Source: Pseudomonadota bacterium
GTDB taxonomy: Bacteria; Pseudomonadota; Alphaproteobacteria; Caulobacterales; Caulobacteraceae
NCBI GenBank assembly: GCA_023445955.1
Contig: JAEXJH010000652.1
Coordinates: forward strand, 1-6,078
Direction of reading: 5' to 3'
Length of the DNA stretch: 6,078 nt
The notes under the pieces were generated by a model. The model did not search any database. It had not been told where the DNA came from and was given only the letters and a program-made list of their open reading frames with translations. The translations under genes and the position numbers were made by a program. How positions within the stretch are numbered: the first letter of the stretch is position 1; each line of letters starts with the position of its first letter. This document shows positions 1 to 6,078 of this stretch, one piece after another.

Positions 1-210
1 TTTTTTGCCGCGGGTCTTGTGGGCCCGGGCGGGGGCGCCGGCGCCGACGGCCGCGCCCATGGCGGCGTTGCCCGAGGCGCAGGGGGCGCTGGTCTTGGCG
101 GCGCTCGAGGCCAGCTGGCTCAGCGACTGCGGAAAGGGCGCGGCTTGGGCGCCCGCAGCGGTCAGACCAGCGGTGATGAACGACAGAAGAACGACGCGAC
201 GAAGCGACAT
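1..210 (-). CDS. Small exported protein, N-terminal part (runs off left edge)
   Basis: Reading the minus strand from an ATG at 210 gives 70 codons with no stop before the window edge, so the C-terminus is missing. Residues 1-23 form a textbook Sec signal peptide: Arg4-Arg5, a hydrophobic core at about 6-20 (VVLLSFITAGLTAAG), and an Ala-X-Ala cleavage site AQA before Ala24. The visible mature part is low in complexity, rich in Ala, Ser and Gly, has a single Cys44 and turns basic at the end (HKTRGKK). There is no lipobox at the cleavage site, so it is probably a soluble periplasmic or secreted protein rather than a lipoprotein. A GGAG motif nine bases upstream supports the start. It follows the hybrid kinase on the same strand after a 144-bp gap that shows no convincing terminator, so co-transcription is possible but unproven. 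No family could be recognised from the visible part, and no function is proposed. Confidence 0.72.
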   Translation of the reverse strand, partial: MSLRRVVLLSFITAGLTAAGAQAAPFPQSLSQLASSAAKTSAPCASGNAAMGAAVGAGAPARAHKTRGKK

Positions 211-219
211 GCGATGGGG

Positions 220-223
220 CTCC
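220..223 (-). promoter_or_regulatory. Shine-Dalgarno of the small exported protein
   Basis: On the minus strand the motif GGAG lies nine bases before the ATG at 210 (CGGAGCCCCATCGC then ATG). It is the clearest ribosome binding site in the window, and it fixes the start of an ORF that has no stop inside the window. Confidence 0.6.
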
Positions 224-354
224 GAGAGTTGCTGCAAACGTTTGTTGCGATGCGCGACGTATCAATCGAACGCCGTGATCTGTCGAGGTCTAGACGCTTG
301 AAAAGACGGGGCTGCGACAACATGACCCGCAATGGGTTTTGCAGCGCCGAGCGC

Positions 355-2328
355 CTAATGACTGGCGCTGTCCAGGGTGCGTTCCGCGCTCGACTGCCCG
401 TCGTTTTGGCGGCCATCGGCCCATAGGGCGATCTTGAGCAGCAGCTCGCGCGGGCTGATGGGCTTGCCGACGTGATCGTCCATGCCGCTGGCGCGGTAGA
501 AGGCGACCTGGTCGGGCAGGACATTGGCGGTCAGGGCGATGATCGGGGTCAGGCCCACCTCGCCCGGCATGGCGCGGATCGCGCGGGTGGCGGCCAGGCC
601 GTCCATGCGCGGCATCTGGACATCCATGAGGACGAGGTCGTAGCCGCCGGAGGCCACGGCCTCGACCGCCGCCAAGCCGTCGACCACGACATCGACCTCG
701 TGGCCCATGGCGCGGACCAGCGTGCCGATCAGCTCGCGATTGGCCTCGTTGTCGTCGGCGACCAGCAGGTTCAGCGGACGCGACAGGCTTTGCGGCGCCT
801 CGGGCTCGCGGCGCTCGGGCGCGACGGCGACCGGCAGGTCCAGCACGCACCAGAAGCGCGCGCCCTGGCCGGCGATGCTGTCGACGCCGATCTCGCCGCC
901 CATCAGCTCGACGATCTCCTTGCTGATCGCCAGGCCAAGACCCGTGCCGCCGAACTTGCGCGCCACTTCGGGACCAGCCTGCGCGAAGCGGTCGAAGACG
1001 AGATCCAGCATGGTCTCGGGCACGCCGACGCCCGTGTCGGACACCGCCAGCTCCAGCCGCGCGAAGCCGGGCGCCGCGCCGCTGACGCGCTTGGCGCTGA
1101 GCACGACCGAGCCGGCCCGGGTGAACTTCACGGCGTTGCCCAGGAAGTTGACCAGCACCTGGCGCAGGCGGTCGCCGTCGCCTTCCAGCCATGCGGGACA
1201 GGACGGATCGACCTCGAGCCTGAGGTTCAGGCCCTTGGCGCCGGCCTGGGCCTCGAAGATCCCGGCGGCGGTGCCCAGCAGGGCGCGCAGCTCGAACGGC
1301 CGGATCTCCAGATTGACCCCGCCGGCCTCCAGCTTCGAGAAGTCGAGGACGTCGTTCAGGGTGTCCAGCAGCACCGTCCCGGCGTCGCGAATCCGCGCCA
1401 GGCGATGGCGCTGCTCGTCGTCCAACGGCGAGCCGTCCAGCAGGTCGGTGAAGCCCAGGATGCTGGTCAGCGGCGTACGCAGCTCGTGGCTCATATTGGC
1501 CAGGAAGTCCTGGCGCGCGGCCATGGCCGTCTCGGCCCGCTCGCGCGCGTCGGCCAGGGCGGACTGGGCCTCGACCTCTTCGGTGATGTCGGTCTCGTTG
1601 ACCAGCACGCAGGGCTCGCCGGTGACCGGGTCGGGCGTGCGGCGCGCGGCCAGACCATGCCAGCGCTCGCCTTGGGCGGTGATGACGCGATAGGCGCCCT
1701 CGACCGCCTCGCCAGCCAGCGCCGAAGCCCACAGCGCGCCGCCGGCGTCGCCATTGGCGAAGATCTCGGCGAAGCGGGTCTTCTCGCCCGGATAGTTGGC
1801 CAAAGCGGCGGGGTTGCCGAAGATGCGGAAGCCGTCGGCGTCGTACAGCGAAACCAGCGCGCTGGTGTGGCGCAGGGCCTCGATGGCGCGATGCTCCTCG
1901 GCCTCAGGCGCGACCACCGCGCCCTCCAGCAGCAAGCCATATCCGCCGTCCGGCAAGGCGATGCGCGAGATCGTCGTCTTCACCGTCACCGGCGCGCCGT
2001 TCGGATAGAAGGTCCAGCACTCTTCGGCGACGCCGCCGTTCTCGGTGCGCCGGGCGATCTCCTCCATGCGCACGCGCACGGCGGGGGACTGGTCGGAGAA
2101 GTCGCGGGCCAGCAGCTCGTCCAGCGAGGCCGCGCCCCACAGTTCGACCGCCGCGCGGTTGGCGTAGACCTTGCGCTTGCGGACGTCGTCGAAGATCCAG
2201 ATCGGCCGGCGCAGGCCGTCGAAGCCCAGGCCGAGACGCGCGGGAACATCAGAAGCAGCAATGTTTTCCGCGTTCGACGTCAAGGCGAGTACTTGTGCTC
2301 CGTAAGGCCAGGTTCGTAACAAACTCAC
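355..2328 (-). CDS. Soluble PAS-PAS hybrid histidine kinase with C-terminal receiver
   Basis: A complete 657-residue two-component hybrid kinase. No membrane segment or signal peptide is visible, so it is expected in the cytosol. Domains in order: PAS 1 at about 35-140, PAS 2 at about 147-250 ending in the typical DITEE motif, a short helical linker, HisKA with phospho-accepting His281 in NMSHELRTPL, HATPase_c, and a receiver at about 519-635. The ATPase has N-box Asn394 and Asn398, G1 box DTGVGV at 431-436, F-box 445-448 and G2 box GGTGLGL at 460-466. The receiver has the acidic pair Asp525-Asp526, phospho-acceptor Asp569, Thr600 and Lys622. All catalytic residues are present, so it should autophosphorylate and pass phosphate to its own receiver. 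An Hpt protein would be needed for onward relay and none is encoded here. The PAS ligand cannot be read: there is no LOV-type NCRFLQ motif. The annotated start is GTG with a poor Shine-Dalgarno. Residues 1-30 use codons unlike the rest (TTA, CGA, GTA), and a TTG at codon 16 (2283) is a real alternative. It is transcribed divergently from the ABC-F gene. Confidence 0.93.
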   Translation of the reverse strand: MSLLRTWPYGAQVLALTSNAENIAASDVPARLGLGFDGLRRPIWIFDDVRKRKVYANRAAVELWGAASLDELLARDFSDQSPAVRVRMEEIARRTENGGVAEECWTFYPNGAPVTVKTTISRIALPDGGYGLLLEGAVVAPEAEEHRAIEALRHTSALVSLYDADGFRIFGNPAALANYPGEKTRFAEIFANGDAGGALWASALAGEAVEGAYRVITAQGERWHGLAARRTPDPVTGEPCVLVNETDITEEVEAQSALADARERAETAMAARQDFLANMSHELRTPLTSILGFTDLLDGSPLDDEQRHRLARIRDAGTVLLDTLNDVLDFSKLEAGGVNLEIRPFELRALLGTAAGIFEAQAGAKGLNLRLEVDPSCPAWLEGDGDRLRQVLVNFLGNAVKFTRAGSVVLSAKRVSGAAPGFARLELAVSDTGVGVPETMLDLVFDRFAQAGPEVARKFGGTGLGLAISKEIVELMGGEIGVDSIAGQGARFWCVLDLPVAVAPERREPEAPQSLSRPLNLLVADDNEANRELIGTLVRAMGHEVDVVVDGLAAVEAVASGGYDLVLMDVQMPRMDGLAATRAIRAMPGEVGLTPIIALTANVLPDQVAFYRASGMDDHVGKPISPRELLLKIALWADGRQNDGQSSAERTLDSASH

Positions 2329-2347
2329 GCTTGGCGACCCGTTAACG

Positions 2348-2360
2348 AGGAGAAATTGTC
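2348..2360 (-). promoter_or_regulatory. Candidate -10 and start site for the hybrid kinase
   Basis: On the minus strand, GACAAT at 2360-2355 matches four of six bases of the TATAAT consensus. It would place the transcription start near 2348, about 20 bases before the GTG start codon. No -35 match lies upstream. Instead the FNR/FixK-like box ends 21 bases upstream, which is the usual arrangement when an activator replaces the -35 element. The hexamer alone is weak, and the call rests on its spacing to the box. Confidence 0.3.
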
Positions 2361-2381
2361 GCAGTCACCGAGCGCGGTTCC

Positions 2382-2395
2382 TTGACGTCGATCAA
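2382..2395. promoter_or_regulatory. Candidate FNR/FixK-type operator
   Basis: The 14-mer TTGACGTCGATCAA fits the FNR/CRP-family consensus TTGAY-N4-RTCAA at every specified position. In alphaproteobacteria such boxes bind FixK or Fnr-type activators that respond to low oxygen. It lies in the 165-bp divergent intergenic region. For the kinase direction its centre is at about -40.5 relative to a start near 2348, close to the canonical -41.5 of class II activation. For the ABC-F direction the centre is near -67, a less typical phase. The first seven bases also look like a TTGACGT -35 element, so the match may be partly coincidental. Confidence 0.45.
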
Positions 2396-2416
2396 ACGCC
2401 ACACTGCCGGGCGATT

Positions 2417-2449
2417 TTGACGTTTCCTCGGCGCTAGGCCTGCTATAGG
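2417..2449 (+). promoter_or_regulatory. Candidate housekeeping promoter of the ABC-F gene
   Basis: TTGACGT at 2417-2423 is a near-perfect match to the Caulobacter-type sigma-73 -35 element (TTGACGS). Two -10 candidates follow: GCTAGGCC at 2433-2440, nine bases downstream, and GCTATAGG at 2442-2449, eighteen bases downstream. The known spacing is about 10-14 bases to GCTANAWC, so neither fits fully. The second carries an extended -10 look (TGC-TATAGG) and would give a start near 2456 and a leader of about 38 bases. A promoter here is likely, but the exact -10 is not settled. Confidence 0.42.
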
Positions 2450-2493
2450 CCCCTCAACTCCGCGACATTCCGCCACTGCAGTATTGAACGATC

Positions 2494-4335
2494 ATGGCTT
2501 CTCCCACCCGCGCGCCTGTTCTCGCCCTCAAGGACGTCCGTCTCGCCGACGGAGCCAAGCCGCTGTTCGACGGCGTCGACCTGGCCCTGGAGCCGCGCGT
2601 GCGCGCCTGCCTGGTCGGCCGTAACGGCGCGGGCAAATCGACGCTGCTGAAGATCCTGGCCGGCAAGGGCGTCGAGCCCGACAGCGGTGAACGCGCCGTG
2701 CAGCCGGGCGCCAAGATCATCTTCGTCAGCCAGGAGCCGGAGATCACCGGCGACACCCTGCTGGACTATTGCACCGCCGGCGGGGCCGAGGACTACGAGG
2801 CCCAGGCCGCCCTGGCCGACTTCGGCCTGGATCCGGACAAGAGCTCGCAAGGCCTGTCGGGCGGCGAGAAGCGTCGCGCCGCCCTGGCCCGCGCCTTCGC
2901 CGAGCAGCCCGACGTGCTGCTGCTGGACGAGCCGACCAACCACCTGGACATCTTCGCGATCCAGACGCTGGAAGAAGAGCTGGCCAACTCCAAGTGCGCC
3001 GCCCTGATCGTCAGCCACGATCGCGCCTTCCTGAACCGGGTCACGCAACGCACCTACTGGCTGGAGCACCGCAAGGTGCGCCGCCTGGACAAGGGCTTCG
3101 CCGAATTCGAGGTCTGGAGCGAACAGGTGCTGGCCGCCGAGGCCGAGGAAGAGCGCCGCCTCAACAAGGTGCTGGAGCGCGAGAACGCCTGGCTGGCCCG
3201 CGGCGTCCAGGGCCGCCGGGCCCGCAACGAAGGCCGCCGTCGCGCCCTGATGGACCTGCGCGCGCAGAAGAAGGACCTGCAGGGCGACAAGCGCGGTTCG
3301 ATGTACATGGCCGTCGAGAGCGCCCAGACCTCGGGCAAGAAGGTGGTCGAGGCCAAGCACCTGACCAAGAAGTTCGGCGATCGCGTGATCGTCGAGGATT
3401 TCTCGACCCGCATCATGCGCGGCGACCGCGTGGCCCTGGTGGGTCCGAACGGCGCGGGCAAGACCACCCTGGTCCGCCTGCTGCTGGGCGAGCTGGAGCT
3501 GGACGCCGGCACGGTGCAGCTGGGCACCAACCTGGAGGTCTCGTACATCGACCAGGGCCGCATGGCGCTGTCGGACAAGATCACCCTGTGGGACTTCCTG
3601 ACCCCCGGCGGCGGCGACTCCATCCTGGTGCGCGGCCAGCCCAAGCACGTGGCCGGCTACGCCAAGGACTTCCTGTTCACCGACGCCCAGCTGCGCCAGC
3701 CGGTGACCAGCCTGTCGGGCGGCGAGCGCAACCGCCTGCTGCTGGCCAGGGCGTTGGCCAATCCCACCAACCTGATGGTGCTGGACGAACCGACCAACGA
3801 TCTGGACATGGATACGCTGGACCTGCTGGAGGACCTGCTGGCCGATTTCGACGGCACGCTGATCCTGGTCAGCCACGACCGTGACTTCATCGATCGCCTG
3901 GCCACCTCGACCATCGCCATGAACGGTCACGGCAAGGTGCTGGAAACGCCCGGCGGCTGGACCGACCTGATCGACCAGAGCCCCGACTTCTTCAAGGGCG
4001 CCCGCGGGGCCAGTGTCGGCTCGTCGTTCACGCCGGTGACCCGCGCCACCAAGGCGCCCGCGCCCGCGCCGGTCACGGCGGCTCCGCCCAAGAAGGCCGG
4101 CAAGCTGACCTTCAAGGACCAGCGCCGTCTGGAAGAATGCGAGGCCCTGATCGCCAAGAGCCCGGCGATCATCGCCGGCTTCGAGAAAACCCTGGCCGAT
4201 CCGAACCTCTACAGCCGCGATCCCGCAGCCTTCGATAAGACGATGAAGGCCCTCGACAAGGCCCGCGCCGACCTGGAGCAGGCCGAGCTGGAGTGGCTGG
4301 AGCTGGAAGAAAAGAAAGAAAACCTGGCCGGCTGA
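2494..4335 (+). CDS. uup: ABC-F family ATPase, Uup type
   Basis: A 613-residue soluble protein with two ABC ATPase domains and no membrane domain, so it is not a transporter. ABC-F proteins act on the ribosome, entering the E site and influencing the P-site tRNA. ATPase 1: Walker A GRNGAGKST at 42-50, signature LSGGE at 121-125, Walker B LLLDEPTNHLD at 142-152, H-switch His175. ATPase 2: Walker A GPNGAGKTT at 317-325, signature LSGGE at 407-411, Walker B MVLDEPTNDLD at 428-438, H-switch His461. The linker at about 205-285 is strongly charged and contains WLARGVQGRRARNEGR (233-248), characteristic of Uup. A Pro/Ala-rich hinge (518-535) leads to a C-terminal coiled coil at about 537-609, also as in Uup. 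Length is close to E. coli Uup (about 635 aa). The ATG has no purine-rich Shine-Dalgarno, and no early in-frame alternative start exists. Other ABC-F subtypes such as EttA lack this C-terminal arm. Uup is linked in E. coli to transposon excision and ribosome function; its role here is inferred. Confidence 0.93.
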   Translation: MASPTRAPVLALKDVRLADGAKPLFDGVDLALEPRVRACLVGRNGAGKSTLLKILAGKGVEPDSGERAVQPGAKIIFVSQEPEITGDTLLDYCTAGGAEDYEAQAALADFGLDPDKSSQGLSGGEKRRAALARAFAEQPDVLLLDEPTNHLDIFAIQTLEEELANSKCAALIVSHDRAFLNRVTQRTYWLEHRKVRRLDKGFAEFEVWSEQVLAAEAEEERRLNKVLERENAWLARGVQGRRARNEGRRRALMDLRAQKKDLQGDKRGSMYMAVESAQTSGKKVVEAKHLTKKFGDRVIVEDFSTRIMRGDRVALVGPNGAGKTTLVRLLLGELELDAGTVQLGTNLEVSYIDQGRMALSDKITLWDFLTPGGGDSILVRGQPKHVAGYAKDFLFTDAQLRQPVTSLSGGERNRLLLARALANPTNLMVLDEPTNDLDMDTLDLLEDLLADFDGTLILVSHDRDFIDRLATSTIAMNGHGKVLETPGGWTDLIDQSPDFFKGARGASVGSSFTPVTRATKAPAPAPVTAAPPKKAGKLTFKDQRRLEECEALIAKSPAIIAGFEKTLADPNLYSRDPAAFDKTMKALDKARADLEQAELEWLELEEKKENLAG

Positions 4336-4351
4336 GGCGCGCTATCGCTCT

Positions 4352-4374
4352 GCGTGCGTCGCAATGTCGCATGC
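4352..4374 (+). terminator. Stem-loop downstream of the ABC-F gene (possible weak terminator)
   Basis: GCGTGCG (4352-4358) can pair with CGCATGC (4368-4374), giving seven pairs with one G-U wobble and a nine-base loop. It begins 16 bases after the stop codon. No T-run follows, so it is not a classical intrinsic terminator; it could instead protect the 3' end of the mRNA or be incidental in GC-rich DNA. Confidence 0.3.
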
Positions 4375-4406
4375 TGACCTCCGGTCGCTTGCCTTAACCC
4401 CGTGAA

Positions 4407-4431
4407 CGCCCTTGGTTCGTCGCCAGGGGCG
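4407..4431 (+). other. GC-rich hairpin just upstream of the membrane kinase
   Basis: CGCCCTTGG (4407-4415) pairs with CCAGGGGCG (4423-4431) over nine positions with one T-G wobble, around a seven-base loop TTCGTCG. It ends 18 bases before the kinase ATG and leaves the candidate ribosome binding site unpaired. No T-run follows. It could end or attenuate read-through from the ABC-F gene, or shape translation of the kinase leader. The pairing is visible in the sequence; the role is inference. Confidence 0.4.
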
Positions 4432-4435
4432 GCTT

Positions 4436-4439
4436 GGGG
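4436..4439 (+). promoter_or_regulatory. Possible Shine-Dalgarno of the membrane kinase
   Basis: GGGG lies ten bases before the ATG at 4450 within TTGGGGCAGGCGGCAC. It is only a moderate match to the anti-Shine-Dalgarno sequence. The reading frame stays open upstream to 4378 and contains a GTG at 4402 with no ribosome binding site, so this motif is the main reason to prefer 4450. Confidence 0.35.
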
Positions 4440-4449
4440 CAGGCGGCAC

Positions 4450-6078
4450 ATGGCTTTGACGATAGGCGCGGCGCACGCCGCCGACCAGGACGACGGCCGG
4501 CAGAACCAGATGCTGGTCGGCCTGGCCCTGGCCTATGTCGCCTTCTTCTTCTTCAGCGACCACCTGACGCGCGACGCCCAGGGCATGCCGGCCCTGTGGC
4601 CCGTGAACGCGCTCGTCGCCGCCGGCCTGCTTCGCCTGTCGCCCGGCCGCCAGGCCATTCTGTGGGCCATTAGCGTCGTCACCATCGTCGTCAGCCATCG
4701 CCTGGCTGGCGATCCCTGGTCGCTGGTGGCGATCTACGGCCTGACCGACTGCGCCGAGGTCCTGCTGATCTCGATCATCACCGCTCGCATCACCCGGGGT
4801 CGCGCGGCCCTGAGAAGCGTGCGCCAGGCGTTGATCCTGATCGCGACGATCCTGCCGATCACGATCGGCATCGCCTTCATCGGCGCGGGCCTGACCAGCA
4901 TCCTGCTGAACCAGACCTTCTGGCCGTTCTTCCGCGACTGGGCGCTGTGCACCTCGCTGGGCATGGCCATCACCCTGCCGGCCACCTTGGTGATCCTGGA
5001 ACCGCGTCGCGCCGGAGACCCGCGCCTGCGTCCCCTTCATGTCCAGATCGGGCTCTATCTGCTGGTCGTCGCCTGCACGGCCTTCGCCTTCGCCCGCAGC
5101 GGCCCGCCAATGCCGTTCCTGATCTTCCCGGCGGCGATGCTGGCGGCCTTCCAGTTGGGTCCCCGCGGCGCGGCCTGGAGCGCGGCCATCGCGATGATCG
5201 TCGGCGCGCCGCTGACCATCCTTTTGCGCAACGACGCCGTCTTCACGCTGGGCTGGAGCCAGCCCGAGCGCATCCGCCTGGTCCAGGCCTTCGTCACCGC
5301 GCTGTTCCTGACCTGCCTGGCCGCCGCCCTGTCACTGCACCGCGAGGACCGGCTGAAGGCGCTGATGTCTCGCCGCAACGCCGCCGCCCGCGCCGCCCGC
5401 GCCCGCGCCCAGGCCGCCAGCCAGGCCAAGAGCGAATTCCTGGCCACCATGAGCCACGAGATCCGCACGCCGTTGAACAGCATCCTGGGCTTCGCCGACC
5501 TCTTGGGCGCCACCGAGCCGCTGAGCCCCGAGGGCCGTCGCAAGATCGACCTGATCGCCGGGGCCGGCGACAATCTGATCACCCTGGTCGACGACATCCT
5601 GGACTTCTCGCGGCTGGAGGCCGGCCGCCTGCAGCTGAACCCCACCCCGGTCTCGCCCGCGGCCCTCCTCCGTCAGGCAGCCGAGATCGTCGCGCCAGAA
5701 GCCGCCGCCAAGGGCCTGAGCCTGACCGTCGAGATCGAGACCGACGAAGCCGCCGTCCACGCGCTGGACGAAAGCCGCCTGCGCCAGGTGCTGCTGAACC
5801 TCTTGAACAACGCCGTGAAGTTCACCCCGGCCGGCGGGATCGTCGCGCGCCTCTCGGCCGACAGCCAGACCCTTCGCTTCGAGATCGCCGACACCGGCAT
5901 CGGCGTCTCGCCAGAGCACCTTCCGCGCCTGTTCCAGCGCTTCTACCAGGCCGACGGCTCGATCCGTCGCATCTTCGGCGGCGCGGGCCTGGGGCTGGCG
6001 ATCTGCAAGGCGCTGGTCGACCTGATGGACGGGCGGATCGGCGTGGACAGCGTCGTGTCGCGCGGCTCGACCTTCTGG
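4450..6078 (+). CDS. Membrane-bound histidine kinase with MASE1-like sensor (runs off right edge)
   Basis: 543 codons are visible with no stop. After a polar N-terminus of about 20 residues, residues 21-296 are a polytopic membrane region with roughly eight to ten hydrophobic segments (for example 21-36, 68-83, 93-112, 124-148, 197-216, 241-259, 276-296). The motif LWPVNALVAAGLL at 49-61 resembles the start of MASE1 integral membrane sensor domains. A basic Ala/Arg helical linker (about 297-327) leads to HisKA with His336 in MSHEIRTPLN, then HATPase_c with N-box Asn450 and Asn454, G1 box DTGIGV at 481-486, F-box around 495-498 and G2 box GGAGLGL at 510-516. The G2 threonine is replaced by alanine, a mild variant that need not impair ATP binding. 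The window ends at STFW, close to the end of the ATPase domain, so a C-terminal receiver may or may not follow. The ligand is unknown. The gene is 114 bp downstream of uup on the same strand, and independent transcription is plausible but no clear promoter was found. The start could also be Met21 (4510). Confidence 0.9.
   Translation, partial: MALTIGAAHAADQDDGRQNQMLVGLALAYVAFFFFSDHLTRDAQGMPALWPVNALVAAGLLRLSPGRQAILWAISVVTIVVSHRLAGDPWSLVAIYGLTDCAEVLLISIITARITRGRAALRSVRQALILIATILPITIGIAFIGAGLTSILLNQTFWPFFRDWALCTSLGMAITLPATLVILEPRRAGDPRLRPLHVQIGLYLLVVACTAFAFARSGPPMPFLIFPAAMLAAFQLGPRGAAWSAAIAMIVGAPLTILLRNDAVFTLGWSQPERIRLVQAFVTALFLTCLAAALSLHREDRLKALMSRRNAAARAARARAQAASQAKSEFLATMSHEIRTPLNSILGFADLLGATEPLSPEGRRKIDLIAGAGDNLITLVDDILDFSRLEAGRLQLNPTPVSPAALLRQAAEIVAPEAAAKGLSLTVEIETDEAAVHALDESRLRQVLLNLLNNAVKFTPAGGIVARLSADSQTLRFEIADTGIGVSPEHLPRLFQRFYQADGSIRRIFGGAGLGLAICKALVDLMDGRIGVDSVVSRGSTFW

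Noticed and set aside
259..290. A possible sigma-73 promoter for the exported protein (TTGTCGC followed by TCTAGACC on the minus strand)
   Set aside because: The spacing of about 19 bases is well outside the known 10-14 range and the -10 element has two mismatches.
301..354. A terminator after the hybrid kinase
   Set aside because: Only four-base stems could be found (ACCC/GGGT and CGGG/CCCG), one with a long loop, so no real hairpin with a T-run is supported.
5..426. Plus-strand frames over the left end (5-301 and 19-426)
   Set aside because: They lie antisense to a frame with a clear signal peptide and Shine-Dalgarno, and their own translations show no domain.
162..524. A 120-codon minus-strand frame spanning the kinase 3' end and the start of the exported protein
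   Set aside because: It overlaps two better supported genes, is Ser/Arg-rich and has no motif.
290..1732. A 480-codon minus-strand frame overlapping the hybrid kinase
   Set aside because: It is an Arg/Gly/Pro-rich frameshifted reading of the kinase region with no domain of its own.
472..2319. A 615-codon plus-strand open frame antisense to the hybrid kinase
   Set aside because: Its translation is rich in Ala, Gly, Gln, His, Asp and Val with no domain, and it mirrors a kinase with all catalytic motifs intact. It is a typical GC-rich shadow frame.
2342..2356. A CtrA-like site starting at TTAA (2342-2345)
   Set aside because: Only one half-site is present; the position seven bases on reads AAAT and does not match TTAA.
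2443..3930. A 495-codon minus-strand open frame antisense to uup
   Set aside because: Its composition is dominated by Gln, His, Val, Leu and Gly with no recognisable motif, while the plus strand encodes two complete ABC ATPase domains.
5380..5418. A low-complexity GCC/CGC-rich tract
   Set aside because: It is explained by the Ala/Arg-rich helical linker of the membrane kinase and shows no precise repeat unit.
4342..5919. Minus-strand frames opposite the membrane kinase (4342-5040, 5055-5645, 5332-5919)
   Set aside because: The plus strand encodes transmembrane segments and full HisKA/HATPase motifs, so these are shadows.

Overview
The window is GC-rich, densely coding DNA with strongly G/C-ending codons. 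Several features suggest an alphaproteobacterium close to Caulobacter: multidomain hybrid kinases without TCS operon partners, TTGACG-type -35 elements and poor Shine-Dalgarno sequences. This placement rests on sequence character, not on a database match.

Layout. (1) Bases 1-210, minus strand: the N-terminal part of a small exported protein with a clear Sec signal peptide, cut by the left edge. (2) Bases 355-2328, minus strand: a complete soluble hybrid histidine kinase (PAS-PAS-HisKA-HATPase-REC, 657 aa). (3) Bases 2329-2493: a divergent 165-bp intergenic region. It holds a 14-bp palindrome matching the FNR/FixK-type consensus, two TTGACGT elements and candidate -10 elements for both directions. 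(4) Bases 2494-4335, plus strand: a complete ABC-F ATPase of the Uup type (613 aa). (5) Bases 4336-4449: a 114-bp spacer with two stem-loops. (6) Bases 4450-6078, plus strand: a membrane-bound histidine kinase with a MASE1-like N-terminal sensor, cut by the right edge at the end of its ATPase domain.

How the genes relate. The two kinases have related HisKA/HATPase cores but unrelated sensors, one cytosolic and PAS-based, the other polytopic membrane. The ABC-F protein between them is a ribosome-associated housekeeping type and nothing in the sequence ties it functionally to either kinase. The most informative non-coding signal is the FNR/FixK-like box. It lies at the spacing expected for class II activation of the PAS hybrid kinase and would connect that kinase to low oxygen. 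I see no mobile element, CRISPR array, RNA gene or novel multi-gene system; most of the window looks like ordinary core chromosome.
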